Positions 52,345 to 61,254 of a stretch of 64,000 nucleotides of DNA are shown in pieces. The stretch covers positions 1 to 64,000 of the forward strand of contig JAXHTV010000009.1 of NCBI GenBank assembly GCA_034189865.1, read 5' to 3'. Under the pieces are notes generated by a model. The model was not told the DNA's origin and did not search any database. It saw nothing but the letters and a program-made list of their open reading frames with translations. Position numbers and translations under genes: made by a program. The DNA is from Pseudomonadota bacterium. Its GTDB lineage: Bacteria > Pseudomonadota > Gammaproteobacteria > UBA5335. How positions within the stretch are numbered: position 1 is the stretch's first letter; each line of letters begins with the position of its first letter.

Positions 52345-52977
52345 ATGAAAAAACAAACAAACCGTTCGTGGCAGCAGCGTACTTTGGTTGCGCAAACAGC
52401 CGCCAAGATTATGGTCCACGACGGAATCCGTGATTTTCAACTGGCCAAGAACAAAGCCGCCGATCAACTTGGTTTATCGCGCCACAGCCCGAACATGCCC
52501 CGAAATCGGGAAATCGATGAGGCTTTGCGGGAGTACCAACGCATTTTTCAGGCTGATTCGCAGCCTCTGCAGATCCGACGACTGCGTCAGTTGGCCTGCG
52601 AGGCGATGCGCTTTTTGAGCGACTTTCGGCCGCGGTTGGTGGGGCCTGTGCTAAGCGGTTCTGCCACTGAGCATTCCATGATTCATCTTCACGTATTCGC
52701 CGAATCTCCGGAGCTACTGACCATGCACCTGATGGACCGGGGGATACCGTACGAGACCGGCGAACGGCGTTTGCGGACTGGCCCGATGCAACACGTGGAC
52801 TATCCGGTGATACGTTTTCTCGTGGATGAAGTGCCGTTCGAACTGGTGGTATTCGATCGGGATGGTTTGAGGCGTCCCCCGCTCAGCCAGATTGATGGTC
52901 GCCCCATGGCGAGGGCGACCCGAGCCCAGGTCGAGCGTTTGATCGACGAGGACGCCCCTGGACAAGACGCGGCCTAA
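52345..52977 (+). CDS. nucleotidyltransferase-like protein of unknown function
   Basis: Not clearly recognised. The 210-aa product has an N-terminal basic helical domain (RTLVAQTAAKIMVHDGIRDFQ) and a central GPVLSGSATEHSMIHLHVFAE segment that looks like the Gly-Ser and strand pattern of a nucleotidyltransferase. The two catalytic Asp expected there are replaced by His (HLH). Catalysis by the normal mechanism is therefore doubtful. A later VIRFLVDEVPFELVVFD strand pair fits the same fold. It lies 125 bp after ponA on the same strand and ends in a bidirectional terminator shared with gltA. Confidence 0.65.
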   Translation: MKKQTNRSWQQRTLVAQTAAKIMVHDGIRDFQLAKNKAADQLGLSRHSPNMPRNREIDEALREYQRIFQADSQPLQIRRLRQLACEAMRFLSDFRPRLVGPVLSGSATEHSMIHLHVFAESPELLTMHLMDRGIPYETGERRLRTGPMQHVDYPVIRFLVDEVPFELVVFDRDGLRRPPLSQIDGRPMARATRAQVERLIDEDAPGQDAA

Positions 52978-52978
52978 G

Positions 52979-53012
52979 AAAAAACAGCGGGGCTATTGCC
53001 CCGCTGTTTTTT
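52979..53012. terminator. bidirectional intrinsic terminator
   Basis: Perfect stem CAGCGGGGC (52985-52993) and GCCCCGCTG (52998-53006) with a 4-base loop. Six A precede (52979-52984) and six T follow (53007-53012), so it can stop transcription of the gene at 52345 from the left and gltA from the right. Confidence 0.95.
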
Positions 53013-53015
53013 CTA

Positions 53016-54314
53016 TCAAGCGCGTTCGGAGATATCGGTGTAGTTTCGGCTCGCCGCACCGGTGTAGATCTGGCGAGGACGGCCGATGCGTTGCTCTGGA
53101 TCGTTGATCATTTCGATCCAGTGAGCGACCCAGCCTACCGTCCGGGCGATGGCGAACATCACCGTAAACATATTGGTTTGCAGTCCCAACGCTTTGTAGA
53201 TGATCCCCGAGTAGAAATCGACGTTGGGGTACAGTTTCTTTTCCTTGAAGTAACTGTCGTTGAGGGCGATTTGCTCTAGTTCGAGGGCCAGTTCGAACAA
53301 GGGGTCGTTTTCCTTACCCAAGCGTTTAAGGATCTTGTGACACATCCCTCGGATCACCGTGGCGCGCGGATCATAATTTTTATAGACCCGGTGACCGAAG
53401 CCCATCAGCCGAAACGGGTCGTCACGGTCTTTGGCTTTGTCGATGAACGTGGGAATGTTCTTGATATCTCCGATTTCGTGGAGCATGTGCAGCACCGCTT
53501 CATTGGCGCCACCATGGGCAGGTCCCCACAGACAGGCGATGCCCGCTGAAATCGCCGCGTACGGATTGGTTCCGGAACTGCCGGCGAGGCGCACAGTGGA
53601 TGTGCTCGCATTCTGCTCATGGTCAGCATGGAGGATAAACAGCATGTCCAGAGCCTGTGCGGCGACCGGATCCACCTCGTAGCCTTCCGCCGGTACGGCA
53701 AACAGCATATGCAATAGATTGCTGGAGTAATCGAGGTCGTTGCGGGGATAAATAAAGGGTTGACCGATGGAGTGTTTGTGGGCGCAGGCGGCGATGGTTG
53801 GAATCTTGGCAATCATCCGGTGGGCAAAAATCTCTTGTTCCCGAGGGTCACGGATATCACCGGAGTTTCCGTAAAAAGCGGACAGACTGCCTACGACACC
53901 GGTCAGCATGGCCATCGGGTGAGCGTCGTAGTGGAATCCCCGGAAGAAGTCACGAAGGGACTCATGAATCATCGTGTGGTAACGAATGGAGTCGGTAAAC
54001 GTATCCAACTCTTCCCGGTTCGGCAGATCACCGGTGAGTAGGAGGTTGGCCACTTCGAGAAACGTACTCTTTTCCGCTAACTGCTCGATGGGATAGCCGC
54101 GATACAGCAGGACACCTTCCTGCCCATCGATGAAAGTGATGTTGCTGCGGCAACTGGCCGTCGAGACGAAGCCGGGGTCGTAAGTGAAGATGCCCTGTTC
54201 GCGATACAGCGAGCTGATATCAGCAGTTCTCGGCCCCGCTGTTCCTTGGCGAATCGGAAGCTCCGTTTGCTTGCCGGAGGCGGAGTCGGTCAATACAAAA
54301 TTTTCTTCACTCAT
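53016..54314 (-). CDS. gltA: citrate synthase (type II)
   Basis: Condenses oxaloacetate and acetyl-CoA in the TCA cycle. The 432-aa product belongs to the hexameric type of Gram-negative bacteria: N-terminal [29 protein letters not shown], the catalytic-His region [16 protein letters not shown] and [17 protein letters not shown] eight bases before ATG 54314 decides the start over an upstream ATG at 54332. It follows the malic enzyme gene by 40 bp and is followed by a bidirectional terminator. Confidence 0.97.
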   Translation of the reverse strand: MSEENFVLTDSASGKQTELPIRQGTAGPRTADISSLYREQGIFTYDPGFVSTASCRSNITFIDGQEGVLLYRGYPIEQLAEKSTFLEVANLLLTGDLPNREELDTFTDSIRYHTMIHESLRDFFRGFHYDAHPMAMLTGVVGSLSAFYGNSGDIRDPREQEIFAHRMIAKIPTIAACAHKHSIGQPFIYPRNDLDYSSNLLHMLFAVPAEGYEVDPVAAQALDMLFILHADHEQNASTSTVRLAGSSGTNPYAAISAGIACLWGPAHGGANEAVLHMLHEIGDIKNIPTFIDKAKDRDDPFRLMGFGHRVYKNYDPRATVIRGMCHKILKRLGKENDPLFELALELEQIALNDSYFKEKKLYPNVDFYSGIIYKALGLQTNMFTVMFAIARTVGWVAHWIEMINDPEQRIGRPRQIYTGAASRNYTDISERA

Positions 54315-54354
54315 CGATCTGCTCCTGGTCAACCGTGTTGATGAGATCCTTGGG

Positions 54355-55617
54355 CTAACTCGCAGGTGGTGGCGGGTAGTGAGCCGGATACCCGGTGCGG
54401 GCTACACCGGAATCGACTGCGCCTTTCGCAACGGCGGGCGGTACATAGTCAATCAGCCGCGGATCTAGCGGTGTTGGGATGATATATTGCGGGCCATAGG
54501 CCAATTGCTTCAGCCCGTAGGCTTTTAAGACTTCGCGGGGAACGGGGTCACGGGCTAGCGATCGCAACGCATTGACTGCGGCGATGTGCATTTCACGGTT
54601 GATCCGCGTGGCACGCACGTCCAGAGCACCCCGAAAGATATACGGGAAACCTAACACATTATTGACCTGGTTAGGGTAATCGCTCCGTCCGGTTGCCATG
54701 ATGACATCCGCCCTAGAGCCCAGGGCGACCTCGGGACGAATCTCCGGATCCGGGTTGGACAAGGCGAACACAATCGGCTTATCTGCCATTTGTTTCACCA
54801 TTTCCGCGGTAATCAGGTCGGGGCCGGAAACCCCAATGATAACGTCCGCGCCTCGCATGGCGTCAGTGAGCGTTCGTAGCTTGGTATTGACAACAAACTC
54901 TTGTTTGGTCGGTGTCAGGTTTTCCCGCTCGTGATGAATGATACCCTGCCGGTCGACTAACAACAGGTTGTCTTGCTTCGCGCCCAAGGCGAGCAGCAGC
55001 TTCATCGAAGCGATGCCGGCAGCCCCTGCCCCTAAACAAACGATCCGCACATCACCAATGGATTTGTTCTGGAGTTCCAGGGCATTGAGTAGGCCGGCGG
55101 CGACGATGATAGCGGTCCCGTGCTGGTCGTCGTGGAAAACCGGAATATCCAGGCGTTCGACCAGTGCGCGTTCGATCTCGAAACAGTGAGGTGCCGCGAT
55201 ATCCTCCAGGTTGATTCCACCGAACGTCGGCGAAATGCGCGCTACCGTGTCGATGAAAGCCTCAGGATTTTCCGCATCCACCTCGATGTCGAAGACATCC
55301 ACGTCGGCAAATTTCTTGAACAGGACCGCTTTGCCTTCCATCACCGGTTTGCCGGCCAACGCGCCTGTTTTTCCGAGCCCGAGCACCGCGCTTCCATCTG
55401 TGATGACAGCGACCAAATTGCCTTTGGATGTGTATTTGAAAGCGTTGTCTTTATCGGCCGCGATCGCGCGGACGGGAGCGGCTACGCCGGGTGAATAGGC
55501 CAGGGAAAGTTCGTTGTAGGTCGTGAACGGCTTGGTGATAGCGATGCTGAGTTTTCCAGGTTTCGGCTTGGCGTGATAATCAAGCGCTGCCTGTGTCAGT
55601 TGGTCATCCGTCATCAT
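54355..55617 (-). CDS. maeB: malic enzyme, short form
   Basis: Oxidatively decarboxylates malate to pyruvate, probably with NADP. The 420-aa product has the malic N-terminal domain ([35 protein letters not shown]) and the NAD-binding domain with [16 protein letters not shown] (about 194-209). It lacks the C-terminal phosphotransacetylase-like domain found in long MaeB, so it is a single-function short form. Two adjacent ATG codons offer the start. It lies 40 bp upstream of gltA; co-transcription of a malic enzyme with citrate synthase would link pyruvate and TCA entry. Confidence 0.94.
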   Translation of the reverse strand: MMTDDQLTQAALDYHAKPKPGKLSIAITKPFTTYNELSLAYSPGVAAPVRAIAADKDNAFKYTSKGNLVAVITDGSAVLGLGKTGALAGKPVMEGKAVLFKKFADVDVFDIEVDAENPEAFIDTVARISPTFGGINLEDIAAPHCFEIERALVERLDIPVFHDDQHGTAIIVAAGLLNALELQNKSIGDVRIVCLGAGAAGIASMKLLLALGAKQDNLLLVDRQGIIHHERENLTPTKQEFVVNTKLRTLTDAMRGADVIIGVSGPDLITAEMVKQMADKPIVFALSNPDPEIRPEVALGSRADVIMATGRSDYPNQVNNVLGFPYIFRGALDVRATRINREMHIAAVNALRSLARDPVPREVLKAYGLKQLAYGPQYIIPTPLDPRLIDYVPPAVAKGAVDSGVARTGYPAHYPPPPAS

Positions 55618-55759
55618 CTCGGCAATCCAACGGGGAGTTGGTCAGTACGACTAGTGTGGGTGGCAAATCCGGTAGGACTTGCCCGAGTATAAGCGGTGAG
55701 CCGGCTCTCGCACCAAATCCCCTTTGTGCCGGCGAGTTGCGATGGGCTCAACGCGTTGG

Positions 55760-55819
55760 AAGTCCGTTTTGGGCGTTCGCAGTTTGGAACGTATTGCGAG
55801 CCGGTGTCAAAACGGACTT
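55760..55819. repeat. 12-bp perfect inverted repeat with 36-bp spacer
   Basis: AAGTCCGTTTTG at 55760-55771 is repeated in inverted orientation at 55808-55819. Inside the spacer a second short pairing (TCGCA with TGCGA) extends the structure. No T-tract follows on either strand, so it is not a typical terminator. It lies in the 215-bp gap between rpmE and maeB and could be a structured RNA, an attenuator or the remnant of a small mobile element. Confidence 0.7.
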
Positions 55820-55832
55820 AAGGGATTACCGC

Positions 55833-56036
55833 TTACTTCATTCCGTAGCGACGGCGGAACTTGTCGACGCGTCCACCGGTGTCGACGATCTTCAGCTTAC
55901 CCGTGTAGAACGGGTGGCACATAGAGCAAACTTCCACTTGGAGATCTTTCCCGATGGTGGAACGCGTCTCGAAGCTGTGCCCGCAGCTGCAGGTCACTTT
56001 GATTTCGCTATACTCAGGATGGATGTCTGCACGCAT
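55833..56036 (-). CDS. rpmE: 50S ribosomal protein L31
   Basis: Ribosomal protein L31 of 67 aa. The zinc-binding cysteines Cys16, Cys18, Cys37 and Cys40 are present, so this is the zinc-containing RpmE type, not the zinc-free paralog made in zinc starvation. The HPFYTGK motif (41-47) is diagnostic. It stands alone with long flanking gaps; upstream lies a triple DnaA-box cluster, downstream a long inverted repeat. In related genomes priA is the neighbour. Confidence 0.97.
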   Translation of the reverse strand: MRADIHPEYSEIKVTCSCGHSFETRSTIGKDLQVEVCSMCHPFYTGKLKIVDTGGRVDKFRRRYGMK

Positions 56037-56397
56037 CTGCCGTTCCTCTGACCCAGACTGTTCCAGGCTGCCTCGAAGCGGCCTGGCTGCCTAAAAGAAC
56101 CGCGAATCATACCGGCAAATTTATACGCCGACAAGTTGTGATTTTCGATCCGGCGACTTATCCACAAATTTTGTGGATAAGTGTGTGGATGAAATCGTGA
56201 TAAATCACTTAAGTTCGCGCCCCACAGGTATCTTGTGCTCACTGGCAAGTTTATGCGCAACGCTAACCCGCCGATGTTATTGGAATTTTTCTTGACTTTT
56301 TGAAATATCACGAGAGTCAGGCGTTTTTCCGGGCTGTCCCCTTGGCCTGTGAATAAGCCACGCGGTTAAGTTCGTTTTGTCAACCGCCAGCGGGTTG
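56037..56397. other. 361-bp intergenic region upstream of rpmE
   Basis: Between the hemW stop and rpmE start. It holds the DnaA-box cluster at 56158-56192 and an AT-rich stretch near 56277-56310 (TTGACT near 56292 could be a -35 hexamer on the plus strand, but no plus-strand gene follows). No protein or RNA gene is supported. Confidence 0.55.
56158..56192. promoter_or_regulatory. triple DnaA-box cluster upstream of rpmE
   Basis: Perfect DnaA box TTATCCACA (56158-56166), 5 bp, perfect reverse box TGTGGATAA (56172-56180), 3 bp, and a third box TGTGGATGA (56184-56192) with one mismatch. It is the same architecture, orientation and spacing as at 15487-15521, with 32 of 38 bases identical from the first box onward. 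It lies 122-156 bp upstream of the rpmE start. Confidence 0.8.
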
Positions 56398-57576
56398 CTA
56401 GTGCCCCGTCGAGTCCGTTGGCATGAACTGGACGAGTAGTTCGTTGAGGTATCGCAGCCCGAGTTTTGTTGGTGCGATGTGGGTTCCGTTTGTGATGAGT
56501 AGGCCGAGTTCGCGTGCCCGGCTCAGGCCGGAGGCTGCGGCGCTCGCGGCCAATCCCGTTCGCTGCGAGAAGAGCGCTAGGGTCGTGCCGTCGATCAGCC
56601 GGAGTGCGTTCATAAAAAACTCGATCGGCCGCTCCGATGGGGCGACGAATGTGGTAACCGCGCAATCGCCATCTGCGATGGATCGGAGATAAGTTTGTGG
56701 TGAACTCGGCTTGGTTGTGCGTACGATGGTGTCGCCGGTGATATCGGTGACTTTTCCGTGGGCCCCTGCCCCCAATCCCAAGTAGTCGCCGAATTCCCAG
56801 TAATTTAGGTTGTGTCGGCAACGCGTTCCTGGGCGAGCGTACGCCGATATCTCATAGCGGGCCAATCCCGCTGCGGCGATGACCTCAAGCGATTGCTGGT
56901 GCATCTGCCAGGCGGTGTCATCGTCCGGCAGGTTTGGGGGGTACTGGGCAAACACGGTGCCGGGCTCAAGTGTCAGTTGGTAGTGCGACAAATGACCGTC
57001 GCCCAGCTCACACGCCAGTTTTACGTCGGTCACCGCTTCCGCCACCGTTTGTTCGGGCAGAGCGTACATCAGGTCGAGATTGAACGATTCGAAGCCCGTA
57101 GCGTGCGCCGCTTCGATGGCTTTAAAGGCGTCTTGTCGGTCGTGAATGCGCCCCAGGCGCGCCAGATGGCGATCGTCAAAGCTTTGGATGCCGATTGAAA
57201 GCCGGTTGACGCCCGCTTGCCGGAAACCTCGGAACCGGTCTGCATCGGCTGCTCCAGGGTTGGCTTCAAGGGTGATTTCAACGTCGTCCTCGATTTTCAG
57301 GCGGTTGCTGATGCCCTCGAGCAGGACGGCGATGCTATCCGGAGAAAAAAGGCTGGGCGTGCCGCCTCCGATAAAAATGCTGGATACCTCGCGATCTGAA
57401 AGCGGTAGTTGCGCTAGATCACGCTCCAGGTCTTGTAGCAGTGCGCTGATGTAGCTTTGCTCAGGGATTTTGCCCGGACGTCTGGTGTGGGAGTTGAAGT
57501 CGCAGTAAGGGCATTTCCGTACGCACCAGGGTAGGTGTACGTAGATGCCCAGTGGCGGCGGTTTGAGAGGGGTCAT
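56398..57576 (-). CDS. hemW: heme chaperone HemW (radical SAM)
   Basis: Radical SAM protein of 392 aa that binds heme and delivers it to respiratory enzymes; formerly mis-annotated as oxygen-independent coproporphyrinogen oxidase. The cluster motif is CVRKCPYC (Cys18, Cys22, Cys25). The heme-binding HNxxYW motif reads HNLNYW in RHNLNYWEFGDYLG, which supports chaperone over HemN function. I start at ATG 57576 (MTPLKPPPLGIYVHLPWC); the open frame continues 21 codons upstream. It follows rdgB by 147 bp on the same strand, as in many gammaproteobacteria. Confidence 0.95.
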   Translation of the reverse strand: MTPLKPPPLGIYVHLPWCVRKCPYCDFNSHTRRPGKIPEQSYISALLQDLERDLAQLPLSDREVSSIFIGGGTPSLFSPDSIAVLLEGISNRLKIEDDVEITLEANPGAADADRFRGFRQAGVNRLSIGIQSFDDRHLARLGRIHDRQDAFKAIEAAHATGFESFNLDLMYALPEQTVAEAVTDVKLACELGDGHLSHYQLTLEPGTVFAQYPPNLPDDDTAWQMHQQSLEVIAAAGLARYEISAYARPGTRCRHNLNYWEFGDYLGLGAGAHGKVTDITGDTIVRTTKPSSPQTYLRSIADGDCAVTTFVAPSERPIEFFMNALRLIDGTTLALFSQRTGLAASAAASGLSRARELGLLITNGTHIAPTKLGLRYLNELLVQFMPTDSTGH

Positions 57577-57723
57577 GGTGCTGCTTCGCTGCACGCGGTG
57601 AGGCTCAGGAACCGCTGTTGTGTTCCAGAGCGAGTGCATTGTGCCGCAGTCGAGGCGGATCCGGGATCGCTCGTCGGTGGGGGTTTGTTCGCCCGCGAGC
57701 GCAGTCGGTAACCACGTCGGGTT

Positions 57724-58347
57724 CTAGTGTTCAGTGTGATCCGCGGCATGTGTACGGAGCTGCTGCAACAGCTGAGTCAGTGCCATTGCGCGATGACTGA
57801 GGCGGTTCTTATGTTCTCGAGACAATTCGGCGGCCGTTTTGTCCAAACCTGAGATCTCGAAAACCGGATCGTACCCGAACCCACCCGATCCGTGGGGTTG
57901 GCGTCGAATGTGTCCCCACCAGCTTCCTTGGCCGATGACCGGTGTTGGGTCGGCCGCATGTCGCATATAGACCACCACGCAGTAAAACCGGGCAGAGAGG
58001 TCCTGGTCGGGTTTGTCGGCCAGTGCATCGAGGAGCCTGGCGATGTTGGCTTGGTCGTCCGCGCTGGCGCCGGCGTAACGGGCGGAGTGAATTCCCGGGG
58101 CGCCGCCTAGCGCGGGTACTTCCAGGCCGGAGTCGTCTGCCAACGCGGGGAGGCCGGAAAGTCTCGCTGCATGTCGGGCCTTCAATATGGCGTTCTCAAC
58201 AAAGGTTTCCCCCGTTTCTTCCGCTGGGGGGATATCGAAATCGGATTGTGGAACGAGCGTCCAGCCGAGCGGAGCCAGGCGGCCCTGAAACTCACTGAGC
58301 TTGCCGCGGTTTCCGCTGGCCAGAACGATCGCTCTTTGGCTAGGCAC
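57724..58347 (-). CDS. rdgB: XTP/dITP diphosphatase
   Basis: House-cleaning pyrophosphatase of 207 aa that removes ITP, dITP and XTP. The N-terminal VLASGNRGKLSEF (8-20), ETGETFVENAILKARHAA and ALADDSGLEVPALGGAPGIHSARYAG are the family signature, and GSGGFGYDPVF (about 152-162) is the base-recognition loop. The catalytic Asp is in DDSG. It begins 3 bp after the rph stop, so rph-rdgB form an operon. Confidence 0.97.
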   Translation of the reverse strand: MPSQRAIVLASGNRGKLSEFQGRLAPLGWTLVPQSDFDIPPAEETGETFVENAILKARHAARLSGLPALADDSGLEVPALGGAPGIHSARYAGASADDQANIARLLDALADKPDQDLSARFYCVVVYMRHAADPTPVIGQGSWWGHIRRQPHGSGGFGYDPVFEISGLDKTAAELSREHKNRLSHRAMALTQLLQQLRTHAADHTEH

Positions 58348-58350
58348 GAT

Positions 58351-59070
58351 CTAGTTTTCTCCTAACGCGTCACGCTGGATTTGTTGGAGTTGTTGGTTGC
58401 CGAGTGTCGCCAGTTCGAGCATGCGGTCGAGTTCGTCCTTACGAAAAGCGTGACCCTCGGCCGTACCTTGAACCTCGATAAACCCTGCGGCATCGTTCAT
58501 GACCACGTTCATGTCCGTTTCCGCTTCCGCGTCTTCGGCATAGTCCAGGTCCAGTACCGGTTTTCCGCGGTAAATACCGACCGAGACCGCCGATACCTGG
58601 CCATGGAGCACCGGCCGCTTGACCAAACCGCGTTCCTCAAGCCATCGTGATGCATCGCTCAGCGCCACGAATGCCCCGGTGATGGCGGCCGTGCGAGTGC
58701 CGCCATCGGCTTGCATGACATCGCAGTCGACGACGATGGTGCGCTCTCCCAATGCGCTCATGTCCGTTACCGCTCGAAGTGATCGTCCGATGAGGCGCTG
58801 GATTTCCTGTGTTCGTCCGTTTTGCTTGCCACGCGCCGCTTCACGATCCGTGCGGGTGTGGGTCGAACGGGGCAACATACCATACTCCGCTGTCACCCAA
58901 CCCCGGCCTTTGCCGCGAAGGAACCCCGGCACGGATTCTTGAACGCTGGCGGTGCATATGACTTTCGTGTGACCGAAAATGCACAGTACCGAGCCCTCGG
59001 CGTGTCGCGTGAATTCCCGCCGAATCTCGGTGGGTCGGAGTTGGTCGTCGGCTCTACCGCTGGGGCGCAT
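58351..59070 (-). CDS. rph: ribonuclease PH
   Basis: Phosphorolytic 3'-to-5' exoribonuclease that trims tRNA 3' ends. The 239-aa product begins [13 protein letters not shown] and has the [36 protein letters not shown] and [20 protein letters not shown] motifs. Length and sequence look fully functional, unlike the frameshifted rph of some E. coli strains. AAGGA about eight bases upstream supports ATG 59070. Divergent from yicC, the standard neighbour. Confidence 0.97.
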   Translation of the reverse strand: MRPSGRADDQLRPTEIRREFTRHAEGSVLCIFGHTKVICTASVQESVPGFLRGKGRGWVTAEYGMLPRSTHTRTDREAARGKQNGRTQEIQRLIGRSLRAVTDMSALGERTIVVDCDVMQADGGTRTAAITGAFVALSDASRWLEERGLVKRPVLHGQVSAVSVGIYRGKPVLDLDYAEDAEAETDMNVVMNDAAGFIEVQGTAEGHAFRKDELDRMLELATLGNQQLQQIQRDALGEN

Positions 59071-59263
59071 TGGGTTATCCTTAAGTCAACTGGATAGGGG
59101 TTGCGGCGTAAGGCGATCCGACCGCTTGGGTCGACGGCGTTCGGCCTGGCAAGCGCCGTATTGTAATCTATCGCGGCGCCCTAGTGGGCTGTACTGGCCG
59201 ATTCACGGCGTTCAGCCCGACCGCCGGCGTTGCCACATACTCGTATTCGCGGAAGACGAAACC

Positions 59264-60124
59264 ATGATCTATAGCATGACGGGGTTTGCCCGTGTGGAAC
59301 GACAGGAGAGCATCGGCCATCTCAGTTGGGAGCTGCGATCGGTCAATCACCGGTATTTGGAGATTAGCCTCAGGCTGCCCGAGGACTTGCGCGCATTTGA
59401 GCCCCAAGTGCGCGAAAAGATCGGCCAACGGCTTCGGCGTGGCAAGGTGGACGCTCAGTTTCGGTTCCAGCCGGTTGAGACGGCTGCCGCTGAGTTCGCT
59501 GTGGATCGCGACTTGGTCGGGCGTATTGAACAAGCGGTCGCTGACCTGAAATTGCCAGCTCTAGCGGCGATCGATCCGCTGGATTTGTTGCGCTGGCCGG
59601 GTGTGGTTAAAGAACCACAAGTCGACGCTGATACATTGCAACATGCCGCTTTCCATATGTTGGATGAAGCGCTGACAGCCATGGTTCGCGTCCGTGCTGA
59701 AGAAGGTCAGCGGCTAGTGACCCTGCTGCGGACGCGCTGCGAGGGGATTACCGCGTTAGTGGGCGACGTGCGCCAGCGATTGCCCGAGGCGCGAGCCGCC
59801 ATCCGTGAGCGACTGGAGGCGCGGCTGGCCGAGTTCAAGGTGACTGCCGATCCGGAACGTCTGGAACAAGAGCTTGCCCTGATCGCGCAAAAAATGGATG
59901 TCGCTGAGGAGTTGGACCGCCTCGACAGTCATTTGGTGGAAATGGGTCGTACGCTGGTTCGTGACGAACCGGTGGGGCGTCGCATGGATTTTCTGTTGCA
60001 AGAGTTCAACCGCGAAGCCAACACTTTGGCTTCCAAGTCACAAGATGCGGAGACGACCCGGATCGCGGTTGAAATCAAGGTTTTGATTGAGCAGATGCGT
60101 GAACAAGTGCAGAACTTGGAATAG
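59264..60124 (+). CDS. yicC: YicC family endoribonuclease-like protein
   Basis: YicC/YloC family protein of 286 aa. The start MIYSMTGFAR, LRSVNHRYLEISLRLPE and the C-terminal VGRRMDFLLQEFNREANTLASKS are the family signature. E. coli YicC is a ring-shaped RNase reported to cleave small RNAs. ATG 59264 follows GGAAGA by about eight bases; the frame upstream overlaps the rph promoter and is not real. gmk begins 6 bp after its stop, so both are co-transcribed. Confidence 0.95.
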   Translation: MIYSMTGFARVERQESIGHLSWELRSVNHRYLEISLRLPEDLRAFEPQVREKIGQRLRRGKVDAQFRFQPVETAAAEFAVDRDLVGRIEQAVADLKLPALAAIDPLDLLRWPGVVKEPQVDADTLQHAAFHMLDEALTAMVRVRAEEGQRLVTLLRTRCEGITALVGDVRQRLPEARAAIRERLEARLAEFKVTADPERLEQELALIAQKMDVAEELDRLDSHLVEMGRTLVRDEPVGRRMDFLLQEFNREANTLASKSQDAETTRIAVEIKVLIEQMREQVQNLE

Positions 60125-60130
60125 TTAGCA

Positions 60131-60781
60131 GTGCTGGCAGATACTAACCCGGAGCCCAGTTCCCGTTGGGGAGCCGGCAGCTTGATTGTGATCTCTGCGC
60201 CGTCCGGCGCCGGAAAGACCAGTTTGGTGAAGGCGGTGGTCTCGGCGATGAACGGCGTGGTGTGTTCGGTTTCTCATACCACGCGACCCGAGCGCCCCGG
60301 TGAGCAAGACGGCGTCGATTATCATTTCGTCAGTCCGTCCGAATTTGACGCGTGTTTGCGCAACGGTGATTTTCTGGAATACGCGCGGGTCTTTGATCAC
60401 TCCTACGGCACCAGTCGTCAGGAGGTGCTCAGGCAGGTTGCCGCCAACAACGACGTGATCTTGGAGATCGATTGGCAAGGGGCTCGCCAGATTCGGCAGA
60501 AGGTACTCGATTGTGTTTCCGTGTTCATTTTGCCGCCCTCACGGGAAGAGCTGGAGCGGCGGTTGCGTGGGCGGGGGCAGGATGAAGAACGGGTTATCGC
60601 CCGTCGGCTGGCCGATGCCCGAAGTGACATGTCGCACTATGCCGAATTCGATTTCCTCGTGATCAACGACGACTTTCAAAAAGCCGTCGACACAGTCTGT
60701 TCCATCATCGTCGCCGCGCGAACGCGAACCTTGCATCAAGCGCAACGTCAGTCCGCGCTGTTGCAATCCCTCCTGGCCTGA
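60131..60781 (+). CDS. gmk: guanylate kinase
   Basis: Phosphorylates GMP to GDP with ATP. The 216-aa product has a P-loop SAPSGAGKTS (22-31), the GMP-binding HTTRPERPGEQDGVDYHFV block and GDFLEYARVFDHSYGTS. The first 15 residues are an extra tail before the kinase fold. The start is GTG 60131 without a clear ribosome binding site, so it may depend on coupling to yicC, six bases upstream. rpoZ follows after 152 bp. Confidence 0.96.
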   Translation: MLADTNPEPSSRWGAGSLIVISAPSGAGKTSLVKAVVSAMNGVVCSVSHTTRPERPGEQDGVDYHFVSPSEFDACLRNGDFLEYARVFDHSYGTSRQEVLRQVAANNDVILEIDWQGARQIRQKVLDCVSVFILPPSREELERRLRGRGQDEERVIARRLADARSDMSHYAEFDFLVINDDFQKAVDTVCSIIVAARTRTLHQAQRQSALLQSLLA

Positions 60782-60933
60782 GACGGCATATTGGCATAGA
60801 CTGAAACTCTATAGTTTTGGGGAATTATGTCCGCGACTTCCAGATCATTCGGGCTACCGCGCGTTATCGTGCGGATGAGCCTCGTAATTTTTGGTGGCTC
60901 GCGATCGTTTGAGAGAGGTTGAATAGAACAGCG

Positions 60934-61236
60934 ATGGCACGTGTAACAGTTGAAGATTGCTTGGGTAGCGTAGACAACCGTTTTCATTTGGTTTTGGTGG
61001 CGACTAAACGGGCGCGGCAATTGGCCCGTGGCCAAGAATCGGAGTTGCCTTGGGAGAATGACAAACCCACCGTGTTGGCGCTCCGCGAAATCGCTGAAGG
61101 GCTGGTTACGCCGGCTATTTTGGATGAACAAGACGCAACCCCCGAACTCGAGGCGCTGATGGCCGATGAGCTTGCGGAAGTCGGGGCAGCAAGCGACACT
61201 GGTGCCGCCGAATCGGCACCCGCAAACAAGGAATAA
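60934..61236 (+). CDS. rpoZ: RNA polymerase omega subunit
   Basis: Small RNA polymerase subunit of 100 aa that helps assemble beta' and forms one ppGpp-binding site. [20 protein letters not shown] and VATKRARQL are the signature, and [15 protein letters not shown] is the conserved helix. The C-terminus is a variable acidic and alanine-rich tail. ATG 60934 gives the usual N-terminus. It lies 18 bp upstream of spoT, and the pair gmk-rpoZ-spoT matches the E. coli order. Confidence 0.97.
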   Translation: MARVTVEDCLGSVDNRFHLVLVATKRARQLARGQESELPWENDKPTVLALREIAEGLVTPAILDEQDATPELEALMADELAEVGAASDTGAAESAPANKE

Positions 61237-61254
61237 GCGGCGACGAGCCGTTGT

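Noticed and set aside
54335-54468. Plus-strand open frames opposite gltA and maeB
   Set aside because: They run antisense through well-identified genes, with no ribosome binding site or family similarity.
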